From positions 71,267 to 135,266 of the forward strand of contig LNFF01000040.1 in NCBI GenBank assembly GCA_001464585.1: a DNA stretch of 64,000 nucleotides, in the 5' to 3' direction. Below, piece by piece: positions 46,018 through 53,637 of this stretch. Origin of the DNA: Gammaproteobacteria bacterium Ga0077554 (GTDB lineage: Bacteria; Pseudomonadota; Gammaproteobacteria; Ga0077554; Ga007554). The position numbers and the translations under genes were made by a program. The notes beneath the pieces are model-generated. The model was not told the origin of the DNA. It worked only from the letters and a program-made list of their open reading frames with translations, and ran no database searches. Position 1 is the stretch's first letter; each line of letters opens with the position of its first letter.

Positions 46018-46184
46018 GAAAACCTCAGCGTGGCGCTGCTCAACGAGCGTTAAAAATGGGGCTATTCTATATGACAAATATGACGGAATGTCATGTATTA
46101 CTTCTGCGGAAGATGTGATTTAAAAACGATGGTTGTACGCGAGTAAAAACTCAAACCATTGAATATAAAATATAATATCTGCAG

Positions 46185-46212
46185 CCGTAAGCGCGTCTAC
46201 GGGCGCTTACGG
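46185..46212. terminator. Hairpin after the DUF1249 gene
   Basis: CCGTAAGCGC (46185-46194) and GCGCTTACGG (46203-46212) pair perfectly around 8 nt. It directly follows the DUF1249 stop on the minus strand. No long T tract. Confidence 0.5.
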
Positions 46213-46215
46213 GCA

Positions 46216-46662
46216 TTAGACGCTCGAACAGTGTGACTGTGGTGTAAACCTGTAACCATACATAATACAATAATCCAGCCACTCACTCAGAAACCGGTTA
46301 ATACGGCATTTTTCTCTGAGATTGGGTACATTCAAAGTAGCATCAGGATGAAATATTTGTAACTGTGACTGGCATTGATAACTCAAAACCTCGGCGACCC
46401 GCGCATCATGATAAATGCGGATCTTCATAAACGGATCCCTGATCATTGTATCATCCATGCGAAGATGATGCGTCAATGCAATCGTGGTGGTGTATTTGCT
46501 GTGTTCCAGAATAGTCAACTGCAGGCTCATGCCGTCCGCCCCATGAGACAATAATACCCCCCTGATCGATTCAGGCGCTGACGCAAGCGTTGGCGCCAGC
46601 CAGGCCAACCGCTCAAAATTGGCCTCATAGTAGCCTGCTTGTTGACTCACATCGTACTTCAT
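46216..46662 (-). CDS. DUF1249 (YqiB-like) protein
   Basis: A 148-residue protein similar to E. coli YqiB. Shared features: an N-terminal NFERLAWLAP, LQLTILEHSKYTTTIAL, the KIRIYHDARVAEVLSYQ core and KCRINRFLSEWLDYCIMYGY. The function of the family is unknown. A longer start at 46677 is possible. The hairpin behind the stop suggests it is monocistronic. Confidence 0.88.
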   Translation of the reverse strand: MKYDVSQQAGYYEANFERLAWLAPTLASAPESIRGVLLSHGADGMSLQLTILEHSKYTTTIALTHHLRMDDTMIRDPFMKIRIYHDARVAEVLSYQCQSQLQIFHPDATLNVPNLREKCRINRFLSEWLDYCIMYGYRFTPQSHCSSV

Positions 46663-46677
46663 GGTCTTTTGACCCAT

Positions 46678-47297
46678 TTAGTTATGCCACCCAAGTATAT
46701 TATGACCTGTCATTAATAATAGCGTCCAGCCCTGGCAAAACTTTTACTGCGTAGCTACCTCCTATCACCCCCGCCAAAAATATCGCATTAAGCAGGCTTT
46801 TAAAAAGCGCCAGCGAAACCCATAAATTTATTGCAAATCATCAATACAAACCAACTTCCAGCGCCTGTTTCACGGAGTTGTGACCGGATTCCCTCAGCCC
46901 ACCGCTCATCATCTAAAGATTCCATGCTTAAAGGAAATGGTGGCGAGAAAATTTTTCTCATATGTGCGGCGACGCACCGACTTTATTGTGCTTTCCATCT
47001 ACACTAGACTCAAGCTCACTCAATAATTAAATTAAATTGCTGATTATTGCTGAGGCTGCGGGACAGGAGTCTCGTTACGTAACGGATTACGCTGTGAGAC
47101 AGGATGGCTCATTAATAAGTAAAGGATTATAGGATGAAAGACTTGACTGGATGCTCTCCGGTACTCCAGAAAAAAGTGGTAATTATTTTTAATTCCCATC
47201 TGTGGCTTGTTAATCGTTTGGATTGGCCACTTCAAGTTTAGCAACGGACTTTTTATCGGCGCGCCAAGGATGGCGAATATAATACAGGGATGCAACC
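46678..47297. other. AT-rich gap, 620 bp
   Basis: No recognised protein, RNA or repeat. A possible 35-codon frame starts at 47134 (MKDLTGCSPVLQ) but has no family support. The rest is AT-rich and shows no clear promoter. Confidence 0.5.
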
Positions 47298-47444
47298 ATG
47301 ATGGAATTTCTAGTGGAAACAGTCATAATTTCTTTTACGATGGGCGGTCTTATCGGTGGAATTATTTCACTGAAGCTGGTTACGCCTAAAAAAATCGCGG
47401 TCACGCCACCTGAAACCACACTGGGATCTGGCGCACCCAAGTAA
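47298..47444 (+). CDS. Small single-span membrane protein
   Basis: A 48-residue frame (MMEFLVETVIISFTMGGLIG, then GIISLKLVTPKKIAV). One hydrophobic helix of about 22 residues is followed by a basic stop and a Pro/Thr-rich tail. AGGGA lies about 9 bases before the ATG. Unrecognised; small proteins of this form often modify larger membrane complexes. Followed by a small hairpin. Confidence 0.5.
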   Translation: MMEFLVETVIISFTMGGLIGGIISLKLVTPKKIAVTPPETTLGSGAPK

Positions 47445-47472
47445 GGCGTTCATTATTTCAGGATCTGATCCT

Positions 47473-47536
47473 TAGATACGTGTTCGTACCTGCACCTTGC
47501 AGGTAATATTTTTAGCATATCGTTGTTACGTATCTA
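47473..47536. repeat. Nested palindromes after the small membrane gene
   Basis: The outer arms are TAGATACGT (47473-47481) and ACGTATCTA (47528-47536), and the inner hairpin is CCTGCACCTTGCAGG (47489-47503) followed by TAATATTTTT. The inner hairpin plus T-rich tail can be a terminator of the small gene. Confidence 0.6.
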
Positions 47537-47692
47537 TTACGACAAGCACGCAAGACACTAAAGAAAATTTAAAGCATTTCCCTGCATCTCCGCCTTAAGG
47601 GCGTCTGTAACAGACGATAATAATCCAAATGTTTTATACATTCGGGTTAAAATAGCCAGACTCCGCTCCCTAAGCTAAGGCCTGGTTTATTG

Positions 47693-49015
47693 ATGACATC
47701 TCCCACTCAACCATCCCCTCCCGCACGGCGGGAACTCTTCGCCTGGATGATGTATGATTTCGCCAACTCGGGCTATACTACCGTTGTTCTTACTGCTATT
47801 TTCAATGTTTACTTTGTCAACATCATCGCGGGCGGAGCAGACAAATCACTACAGGCCGAAGCCACCCTGTTATGGACGGTGGCCATAGCGATTGCGAACG
47901 GGCTGGTCTTATTATCTGCACCCGTTCTGGGCGCGATTGCGGATCATCTTGCCGCCAAAAAACGCTTATTGCTGGCATCATCGCTGGGATGTGTGATTGC
48001 CACCGCCCTGCTTAGCCTGGCTGGCGCAGGGGACGTGGCGCTGGCCATGGCGCTGCTGATTATTGCCACGGTGATGTTTGCCACCGGCGAAAACCTGATC
48101 GCCGCCTTTCTGCCGGAACTCACCACACAGGAAAATATGGGGCGCCTCTCGGCGTGGGGGTGGACGGTAGGTTATCTGGGGGGATTGCTGGTACTCGGCC
48201 TGTGTCTGGCCATTATTATGGGCGGCGAGGCACGAGGATATTCGGCGCAGCATACCGTGCCTCTCACACTGCTCACTGTCGCCATTATCTTTGCCCTGGC
48301 AGCCACCCCCACGTTTTTATGGTTGCGGGAACGTGCCGTGCCCCTGCCAAAGTCCCCAGGGCAAACCCATAACTATTTAGGCATCGGCTTTCAGCGCCTG
48401 CGCCATACCCTAATCCACGCACGGCATTACACGGATTTATTTCGTTTTCTGCTGGCGCTGACGGTGTATACCTGCGGCATCAATACCGTGATCGTGCTGG
48501 CCGCCATCTACGCACAGCAGGTTATGGGCTTTAATACCCAGGACACCATCCTGTTGATTCTGGTGGTGAACATTACCGCCGCCGTGGGCGCCTTTGTATT
48601 TGGCCACGTGCAGGATCGCATCGGCTCGGTGCCCACCCTCGCCATCACCTTGCTGGTCTGGATCGGCGCCACGGCGCTGGCCTACTTCACCACCAGCCGC
48701 GCCGAATTCTGGGTGGTCGCCAATCTGGTCGGCCTCGCCATGGGCGCCAGCCAATCCGCTGGACGCGCCCTGATCGGCCAGTTTTCCCCACCCGTCCGTA
48801 CCGCCGAATTCTTTGGCCTGTGGGGCCTGGCCGTGAAATTATCGGCCATCATCGGCCCCCTCAGTTATGGCCTCATCACCTACCTGACCGACGGCGACCA
48901 TCGCCTGGCGATTCTTTCCACGGTGTTTTTCTTTATTGCCGGCCTGGTACTGCTCACCGGCATCAACGAACAGCGCGGTCGCAACGCAGCACTCACTGAC
49001 AACACCTGCGCTTAA
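47693..49015 (+). CDS. UMF1-type MFS transporter (Atg22-like)
   Basis: A 440-residue membrane protein with 12 predicted helices. The opening RRELFAWMMYDFANSGYTTVVLTAIFNVYF is typical of the UMF1/Atg22-like group, and LGAIADHLAAKKRLLL and ASQSAGRALIGQFSPP fit the loops. The substrate is unknown, possibly amino acids (family inference). The start MTSPTQPS follows a weak ribosome binding site. Confidence 0.88.
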   Translation: MTSPTQPSPPARRELFAWMMYDFANSGYTTVVLTAIFNVYFVNIIAGGADKSLQAEATLLWTVAIAIANGLVLLSAPVLGAIADHLAAKKRLLLASSLGCVIATALLSLAGAGDVALAMALLIIATVMFATGENLIAAFLPELTTQENMGRLSAWGWTVGYLGGLLVLGLCLAIIMGGEARGYSAQHTVPLTLLTVAIIFALAATPTFLWLRERAVPLPKSPGQTHNYLGIGFQRLRHTLIHARHYTDLFRFLLALTVYTCGINTVIVLAAIYAQQVMGFNTQDTILLILVVNITAAVGAFVFGHVQDRIGSVPTLAITLLVWIGATALAYFTTSRAEFWVVANLVGLAMGASQSAGRALIGQFSPPVRTAEFFGLWGLAVKLSAIIGPLSYGLITYLTDGDHRLAILSTVFFFIAGLVLLTGINEQRGRNAALTDNTCA

Positions 49016-49085
49016 CTGGTTATTGTCTATTACTGCCATTGTTGCTACAGTCAATCTCTGTAACGCTCACCCTAAAGGCTACCCT

Positions 49086-49985
49086 ATGCAAACACCTTCA
49101 GCATCGGCTTCATTCCGCTCTGCCCATCGTCTTTTAACCAGGCAGATTCTGCCTGCCATTGCGCTGTTATTGGCTTTTTGTGGATTCTCACCAGCCGTAT
49201 CAGCCGCAGACGACGCGCAGGGAAGCGCTAGTGCTGCGGGAGGCAGGATGCCGGGAGTGGCCAACGCACCCGTAGCGCCTGGCGCACCTACGCCACAAAG
49301 CGACCCTCTCGCAGATTTTTTACGTTCGCTTGAACCACGCCTGCAACAGGCCATGAGCGATTCGCTGCTCATCTACCGCAATGCGCCGCGCATCACCAAA
49401 GCCGTTGACAAAAAACGGCTGATCTTTGGCGAACCCACCACGCCTCTGCATTTGATAGAGTGGACTGACATTCGTTGCCCCCACTGCAAGCATCTCGAAG
49501 ACGCACTGAGTGAAATGCGCCGTGTCGCACCTGTCGGCTCGTGGAGCGAAGAAGCGCGCCATTTCCCACTCGATTCCGAATGCAACCCCCACGCGCAACG
49601 CTCAGATGGCAGCGGCGTCAGTTGCCTTGCGGCAAAACTGCAAATCTGCCTGGCGGGCGATGCGAAAGAATTCAACCGCGTGCGCGGCACCATGTTCAAG
49701 GAACAGCGTACCCTCACGCGTGACAGAATCTGGCAAATCACCACCACCGATACCAAGCAACGCAAAAAACTCGAAAGCTGCATTAAATCCCCGCAGACTG
49801 CAAAAACCCTGCGCGAAGACATTGACTATGCGATACAGCATAAACTTGAAGGCACGCCGCTGGTGGTGATCAACAACCGCAAAGCCACGGCATTACCGGC
49901 GATGATTTACACCATGATCATGGTCATGGGCCGCGACAACGACCCTGGCTTCAAGGTGTTGCCGCCACCCAATACACAGCCTTAA
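49086..49985 (+). CDS. Periplasmic DsbA-like thiol oxidoreductase with in-frame repeat
   Basis: A 299-residue protein with a signal peptide (about 1-41, LPAIALLLAFCGFSPAVSAA), then ADDAQGSASAAGGRMPGVAN encoded by the dispersed repeat, then a thioredoxin domain with IEWTDIRCPHCKHLEDAL (CPHC active site as in DsbA) and EGTPLVVINN (cis-Pro). Two further cysteine pairs may exist in the helical insert. It likely catalyses disulfide exchange in the periplasm; which partner (DsbB or other) is not visible. Confidence 0.85.
   Translation: MQTPSASASFRSAHRLLTRQILPAIALLLAFCGFSPAVSAADDAQGSASAAGGRMPGVANAPVAPGAPTPQSDPLADFLRSLEPRLQQAMSDSLLIYRNAPRITKAVDKKRLIFGEPTTPLHLIEWTDIRCPHCKHLEDALSEMRRVAPVGSWSEEARHFPLDSECNPHAQRSDGSGVSCLAAKLQICLAGDAKEFNRVRGTMFKEQRTLTRDRIWQITTTDTKQRKKLESCIKSPQTAKTLREDIDYAIQHKLEGTPLVVINNRKATALPAMIYTMIMVMGRDNDPGFKVLPPPNTQP
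49213..49262. repeat. In-frame repeat after the signal peptide
   Basis: CGCAGGGAAGCGCTAGTGC and GGGAGGCAGGATGCCGGGAG give the GGRMPG peptide. The nucleotide sequence matches the copies at 58938 and 61178 nearly base for base, far beyond the protein context. Confidence 0.88.
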
Positions 49986-50007
49986 GAGTTCCCGCATAAC
50001 CCCGGCC

Positions 50008-50346
50008 ATGGACTTCATCGACGCCAGCGCCACACTCTTGTTTCTTGGCTTGGGCTGGTTCTGGTGGGATAGTTTAAAGGTGCGGGAACAGGCCATTAAG
50101 TTAGCCTGGCAGGCCTGCCAGGGCGCGCAGGTGCAATTGCTTGACCATACGGTTGCGCTGAAAAAAATCTGGTTTGGACGCAAACGCAGTGGCCGTATCG
50201 CGCTGCTGCGCTCTTATGAATTTGAGTTCAGCAGCACGGGCACGGAACGCCGCAAAGGACTGGTGGTAGTGTTAGGCATGGCGCAGCAATATTTCTCTAT
50301 GGATTTACCCCAGAGCCGTACCATCACTGTAGATCGGGATGTTTAG
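50008..50346 (+). CDS. DUF3301 protein
   Basis: A 112-residue protein with an N-terminal hydrophobic stretch (LLFLGLGWFWWDSLKVREQAIK) and a conserved RSGRIALLRSYEFEFSSTG core. It matches DUF3301, a gammaproteobacterial family of unknown function. Part of its 3' end is duplicated in decayed form at about 51140-51225. Confidence 0.88.
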   Translation: MDFIDASATLLFLGLGWFWWDSLKVREQAIKLAWQACQGAQVQLLDHTVALKKIWFGRKRSGRIALLRSYEFEFSSTGTERRKGLVVVLGMAQQYFSMDLPQSRTITVDRDV

Positions 50347-50469
50347 CCTATAACATGGATTGGAATGACGAAAGGATCCCAGCAATTGACCGTAAAACTA
50401 AATGTCAGGTTTCGTTTCTCAACCCTGCCACAGCTCATAACTGTCGATGGCAAAGATAGGGAACAAAAG

Positions 50470-50514
50470 TAATCCAGCGGATGCGGCGCTTTTTGCCGCG
50501 CCCCCGCTGGATTA
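50470..50514 (-). terminator. Rho-independent type hairpin of the 50547-50948 gene
   Basis: TAATCCAGCGG (50470-50480) and CCGCTGGATTA (50504-50514) pair perfectly, with an inner GCGGC/GCCGC. Read on the minus strand the stem is followed by CTTTTG. Confidence 0.7.
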
Positions 50515-50546
50515 TCCCCCGTTGGTTATCAATGGGGTTAACGGCT

Positions 50547-50948
50547 CTAGAAACTGTGCGAAACCGTGTTGGTTTTTTTCTTCACCTGCACGAGGGTGCT
50601 GAGATTGGTGAGCTTGAGAAGCCCATAGACCTCATCTTGTCCCCAGTCTTCATCTAAAACTCCCTCCCCCAGCAAAACAGTGAATGTCCGGCTCTCAGTG
50701 GCGGCAGGTGTTGGATCAGGAAAGAAGAAAACATCGGAATAAGTGAAGAGAAAATCGTCATCTCCGGTGAGCCCTGAATCTGCGCCCCAGAGCTGGCACT
50801 GCAATTTAAAAAATCGCGCACCTTGACACATCTTCATTTGGCATAACTCCAGTGCCGTAAAATTTACATTGCACTTTACAACGGCTCGTACTGTTTTCTT
50901 GGTGTGGTCATGCGTTAAAACAAGGTTTGCATTAGTGATTGTAGCCAT
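50547..50948 (-). CDS. Hypothetical protein, 133 residues
   Basis: Unrecognised. The protein is predicted beta-rich (TVRAVVKCNVNFTALELCQM; FFKLQCQLWGADSGL; RTFTVLLGEG) without signal peptide or membrane segment. RBS: AAGGAGT six bases from the ATG. Its upstream region shares a block of about 60 bp with the gene at 51398, so the two are likely coregulated. Confidence 0.65.
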   Translation of the reverse strand: MATITNANLVLTHDHTKKTVRAVVKCNVNFTALELCQMKMCQGARFFKLQCQLWGADSGLTGDDDFLFTYSDVFFFPDPTPAATESRTFTVLLGEGVLDEDWGQDEVYGLLKLTNLSTLVQVKKKTNTVSHSF

Positions 50949-50999
50949 GATTGTTTACTCCTTATTTCTAAAATTGACTGGTATTCAGCACCCATCGAC

Positions 51000-51058
51000 A
51001 ACAAACATTTTGCGCCGATGCGTCACGATAATAGACTCCAAGGCGTTACAGATCAGAT
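51000..51058 (-). promoter_or_regulatory. Shared upstream block, copy 1
   Basis: On the minus strand it reads GTTGTATCTGATCTGTAAC, a spacer of variable sequence, then TATTATCGTGACGCATCGG. Copy 2 at 51764-51822 has the same words with few changes. Both lie at a similar distance from a small unknown gene, which fits a common promoter or operator. Confidence 0.6.
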
Positions 51059-51139
51059 ACAACCTGGAAGAAACAGCGGGGGTCAGCGAGGGTAATATTA
51101 CACAGAAACGGCGTGTATCCATGCGTGAAGATTCAAATT

Positions 51140-51225
51140 TCCGTATCGCTCCGCTACGATTTTATGCATCTGAATTCAGCAGCACGGGAAGGTGAAGCGT
51201 CAAGGATTAATTGTGGTGTTAGAAC
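51140..51225 (+). pseudogene. Fragment of a DUF3301 gene
   Basis: CGTATCGCTCCGCTACGATTTTATG, CTGAATTCAGCAGCACGGG and AGGATTAATTGTGGTGTTAG match positions about 50197-50275 of the DUF3301 gene with substitutions and a small deletion. No open frame remains. Confidence 0.75.
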
Positions 51226-51300
51226 CTGTTCCAGATCCCGATCAAGAAATGCAGTGCGCCAAAAATAGGCGCCTTATTCCGGTCAAGCGAGGCAAAAAAA

Positions 51301-51343
51301 TTCACCTGCCGCTATGGAACGCAACTGAATAGCGGCAGGTGAA
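51301..51343 (-). terminator. Rho-independent terminator of the 51398-51694 gene
   Basis: A perfect 15-bp stem (51301-51315 with 51329-51343) around 13 nt; on the minus strand it is followed by seven T. Confidence 0.88.
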
Positions 51344-51352
51344 GCGTTTTGT

Positions 51353-51389
51353 CAGGCGCCGCGTCACCTGACCGCTGCGCCTGTTTTTT
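51353..51389 (+). terminator. Second hairpin with T tract
   Basis: CAGGCGC (51353-51359) pairs with GCGCCTG (51377-51383) and is followed by six T on the plus strand. It lies just before the minus-strand stop of the next gene. Confidence 0.55.
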
Positions 51390-51397
51390 GAGAAAAT

Positions 51398-51694
51398 CTA
51401 CGCCCTGATCTGGATGTACTTCACCAGATTGAAAGTTCTCAGAGGAAGACCCGGCGGTTCACCCACAGTAAGCGTATCGTAATCCACACCTACTTCAACG
51501 CCACCGCCACCAGCGGCGGCCGCCTTCAGCTTGGTAGCCATATAATTTGCACGCTCCAGCATCAGGTCTCCTGTGTATTCAATCCTGAACCAATTCGCTT
51601 GACCCTGGATTATGAAATAGGTGATTTCCTTAGCCGCTTCTTGTGCTCGCCACACTTCACTGATCACGTTTCCTTCGACTTCGTTGTGCGCCAT
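51398..51694 (-). CDS. Hypothetical protein, 98 residues
   Basis: Unrecognised. ISEVWRAQEAAKEITYFIIQ is helical, then a Gly-rich stretch AAAAGGGGVEVG. The start at 51694 (MAHNEVEGN) has AAGGAG seven bases upstream; the ATG at 51715 is weaker. A strong terminator follows. No signal peptide. It shares its upstream block with the gene at 50547. Confidence 0.65.
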   Translation of the reverse strand: MAHNEVEGNVISEVWRAQEAAKEITYFIIQGQANWFRIEYTGDLMLERANYMATKLKAAAAGGGGVEVGVDYDTLTVGEPPGLPLRTFNLVKYIQIRA

Positions 51695-51763
51695 GACTAA
51701 TCTCCTTTGTTTCAATTAATAGATACGCTTCCGAGAATCAACCCGAAGCGTTCCATCCGCAGC

Positions 51764-51822
51764 AAACATGTTGCGCCGATGTGTCACTATAATAAAGGCG
51801 GGCATGTTACAAATCAGGTACA
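51764..51822 (-). promoter_or_regulatory. Shared upstream block, copy 2
   Basis: On the minus strand GTTGTACCTGATTTGTAAC is followed after a nine-base spacer by TTATTATAGTGACACATCGG and GCGCAACATGTTTGCTGCGG. It is the counterpart of copy 1 at 51000-51058. Confidence 0.6.
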
Positions 51823-51854
51823 ACGCGCGAGGATGTTTCCATGCACCCCCCGCC

Positions 51855-52709
51855 CTATTTCTCCATGAACACCAACTGCTCCGGAGGCACGGTCATCTTA
51901 ATTCGCTGGCCCGTCACCTTGATCACATAATCAAACCCCGTGACATGTCCCTGGGGCAGGATTATCATCCGGTCTTGCCGTGATTCGAGATAATCCTTGA
52001 ATCCAGCGAGGGACAAATCACCATCATTCATTGCCAGGTAATCCACCACGCGGCGAAACAGCTTTGGCAAAATAACATTACGCTCTGTGAGCGCGGCAAG
52101 ATCTTTCACCAGAAATCCTGCGGTAGTTTTATCCTGCAACCACAGCCCTTTGCGGCGTGCAGATGTTACCGCACGGGTCATTTCCTGACGCAGGTCGGGA
52201 TACAGTTTGGAATAATAGGTGGGATAAGCCAACCCTTGACCAAGCATGTGATGATTCGCGCTTTTACGCAGCAGATTTTTATCGACATAAATATACGCGC
52301 CATCAGCTTGAGGATAACCACCTTTGAATGCGAACGCGACACAACGCCCATACACATCCGAAAAACGTGTCAATATAAATCCGGCCGTTTGCTGTGGCTG
52401 GGCTGAAACTACGGTTTCCCGGTTTCCACGAACTACATTCCTGAAACCAAAAAACTTCAATAATTCTTCTGCGGCGCCCTGCGCGAACTGGGCCGGCTGG
52501 TGCAACATGCCCAAGGTGGCGGGGGTGGGTTGATAGTGCGTTTCGAGTGTGTCGATGCCCTCCAGGCGTAATTGCCCTCCGCCGCTGCTATTGGTGCGCA
52601 CACCCAGAGGACGCCATAAGTCTGGATTGTCCGGATAGAATTTAATTGAGTCCCCATCAGGGGCGGCATTGAGTATGCGGTAATTTCCCTTGATCAGCAT
52701 GAGTGGCAT
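51855..52709 (-). CDS. Staphylococcal nuclease-like (SNase) protein
   Basis: A 284-residue protein. The SNase fold shows in DGDSIKFYPDNPDLW, QLRLEGIDTLETHY (Arg and Glu in nuclease-like positions) and DVYGRCVAFAFKG (second Arg). The C-terminal 90 residues (TAGFLVKDLAALTERNVILP) are not part of the core. No signal peptide is visible, so it may act in the cytoplasm or be exported otherwise. It is in tandem with the membrane protein gene upstream. Confidence 0.8.
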   Translation of the reverse strand: MPLMLIKGNYRILNAAPDGDSIKFYPDNPDLWRPLGVRTNSSGGGQLRLEGIDTLETHYQPTPATLGMLHQPAQFAQGAAEELLKFFGFRNVVRGNRETVVSAQPQQTAGFILTRFSDVYGRCVAFAFKGGYPQADGAYIYVDKNLLRKSANHHMLGQGLAYPTYYSKLYPDLRQEMTRAVTSARRKGLWLQDKTTAGFLVKDLAALTERNVILPKLFRRVVDYLAMNDGDLSLAGFKDYLESRQDRMIILPQGHVTGFDYVIKVTGQRIKMTVPPEQLVFMEK

Positions 52710-52769
52710 GGTATAGTCCTCTTGAGGTAGGTGGTGTTTGTTATGATATATCCAGAGCGGGTGAAAAAA

Positions 52770-53561
52770 CTACCTCACCTCCAGCAACGATGGCTGCAAG
52801 TTGTTTCTTTCCTTGAAACGTATCGCGTCCACCAACGCTTCAGACTTGCTGCGCGGTTCTGCGTCTTGAACAATCAAAAAGGCGTCTTTTGTTTGGACGA
52901 TTCTTACCTGGGGGATGGTTCTGCTCAAGATTCGGCTCTTAGCGATAGCTTCATTTTCGGTTGCGGCTTCGTCAAGCACAACCAGATATTTGGGCTGATT
53001 TATTTGTATGCCCATATTAAGTTCCGCCACCACCAATGGCGCGGCCACCTCACTGGCATGAGCTGCGCTGATGCCGAGGATGCCAAAGGCACTGGTGCCT
53101 GGGATATTAGGCGATGATGAATCTTCCATTACAGGGGTGACATTTTCCCCTATGATTGGCGAAAAAGGACGCGTCGGTATATCCGATTTTCGATCCAGCT
53201 CTTTTGTTATTTGGTCATTCTTCTCAACATAAGCATTGACCGTGCTGATGCCCGCCGTTGTATTCAGTGCGCTCGCCAGCAATGCAGGAATACCCAACGC
53301 TTTTACAAATGTATCGCCCGGTCTTTTTGGCTGCCGCCATTCAATGATCATGATTACTGCGCCGATCATGATGGCGAATAACAGTGAAACCGCTATATAA
53401 TCGAGACTGAAAAATATGATTTTATCGCCTTTGACCGGCACCGTCAGCGCGGCAAGCATGCGGGGAGCAATGACTGCGCACACACCCGCAACGAATCCAA
53501 TGAAAAATTTCAACATCGGCCTGGAGACATCCAGGTTGTGAATGTGTTTGATCATTTCCAT
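52770..53561 (-). CDS. Membrane protein with SPOR-like C-terminal domain
   Basis: A 263-residue protein with three hydrophobic segments (about 13-35, 47-68, 85-105), a Pro/Ser-rich linker, and a C-terminal domain (about 190-263: KYLVVLDEAATENEAIAKSR; VRIVQTKDAFLIVQDAEP; EALVDAIRFKE) resembling SPOR peptidoglycan-binding folds. It is likely anchored in the inner membrane. The SPOR assignment is from pattern only. Confidence 0.6.
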   Translation of the reverse strand: MEMIKHIHNLDVSRPMLKFFIGFVAGVCAVIAPRMLAALTVPVKGDKIIFFSLDYIAVSLLFAIMIGAVIMIIEWRQPKRPGDTFVKALGIPALLASALNTTAGISTVNAYVEKNDQITKELDRKSDIPTRPFSPIIGENVTPVMEDSSSPNIPGTSAFGILGISAAHASEVAAPLVVAELNMGIQINQPKYLVVLDEAATENEAIAKSRILSRTIPQVRIVQTKDAFLIVQDAEPRSKSEALVDAIRFKERNNLQPSLLEVR

Positions 53562-53591
53562 GGCGACACCCCCTGACAGTGAGTTGAAAAT

Positions 53592-53630
53592 GGCGGTAGA
53601 ACCCTTCGCCGCACTCTTCCTGTGCCGCCA
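53592..53630. repeat. Diverged copy of the CDS-type repeat
   Basis: On the minus strand CACAGGAAGAGTGCGGCG and AAGGGTTCTACCGCCATTTT resemble the CAGGGAAGAGCGCCAGCGAAGGGTTC module. It sits between the regulator stop and the membrane protein gene. Confidence 0.45.
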
Positions 53631-53637
53631 AAAAGAA

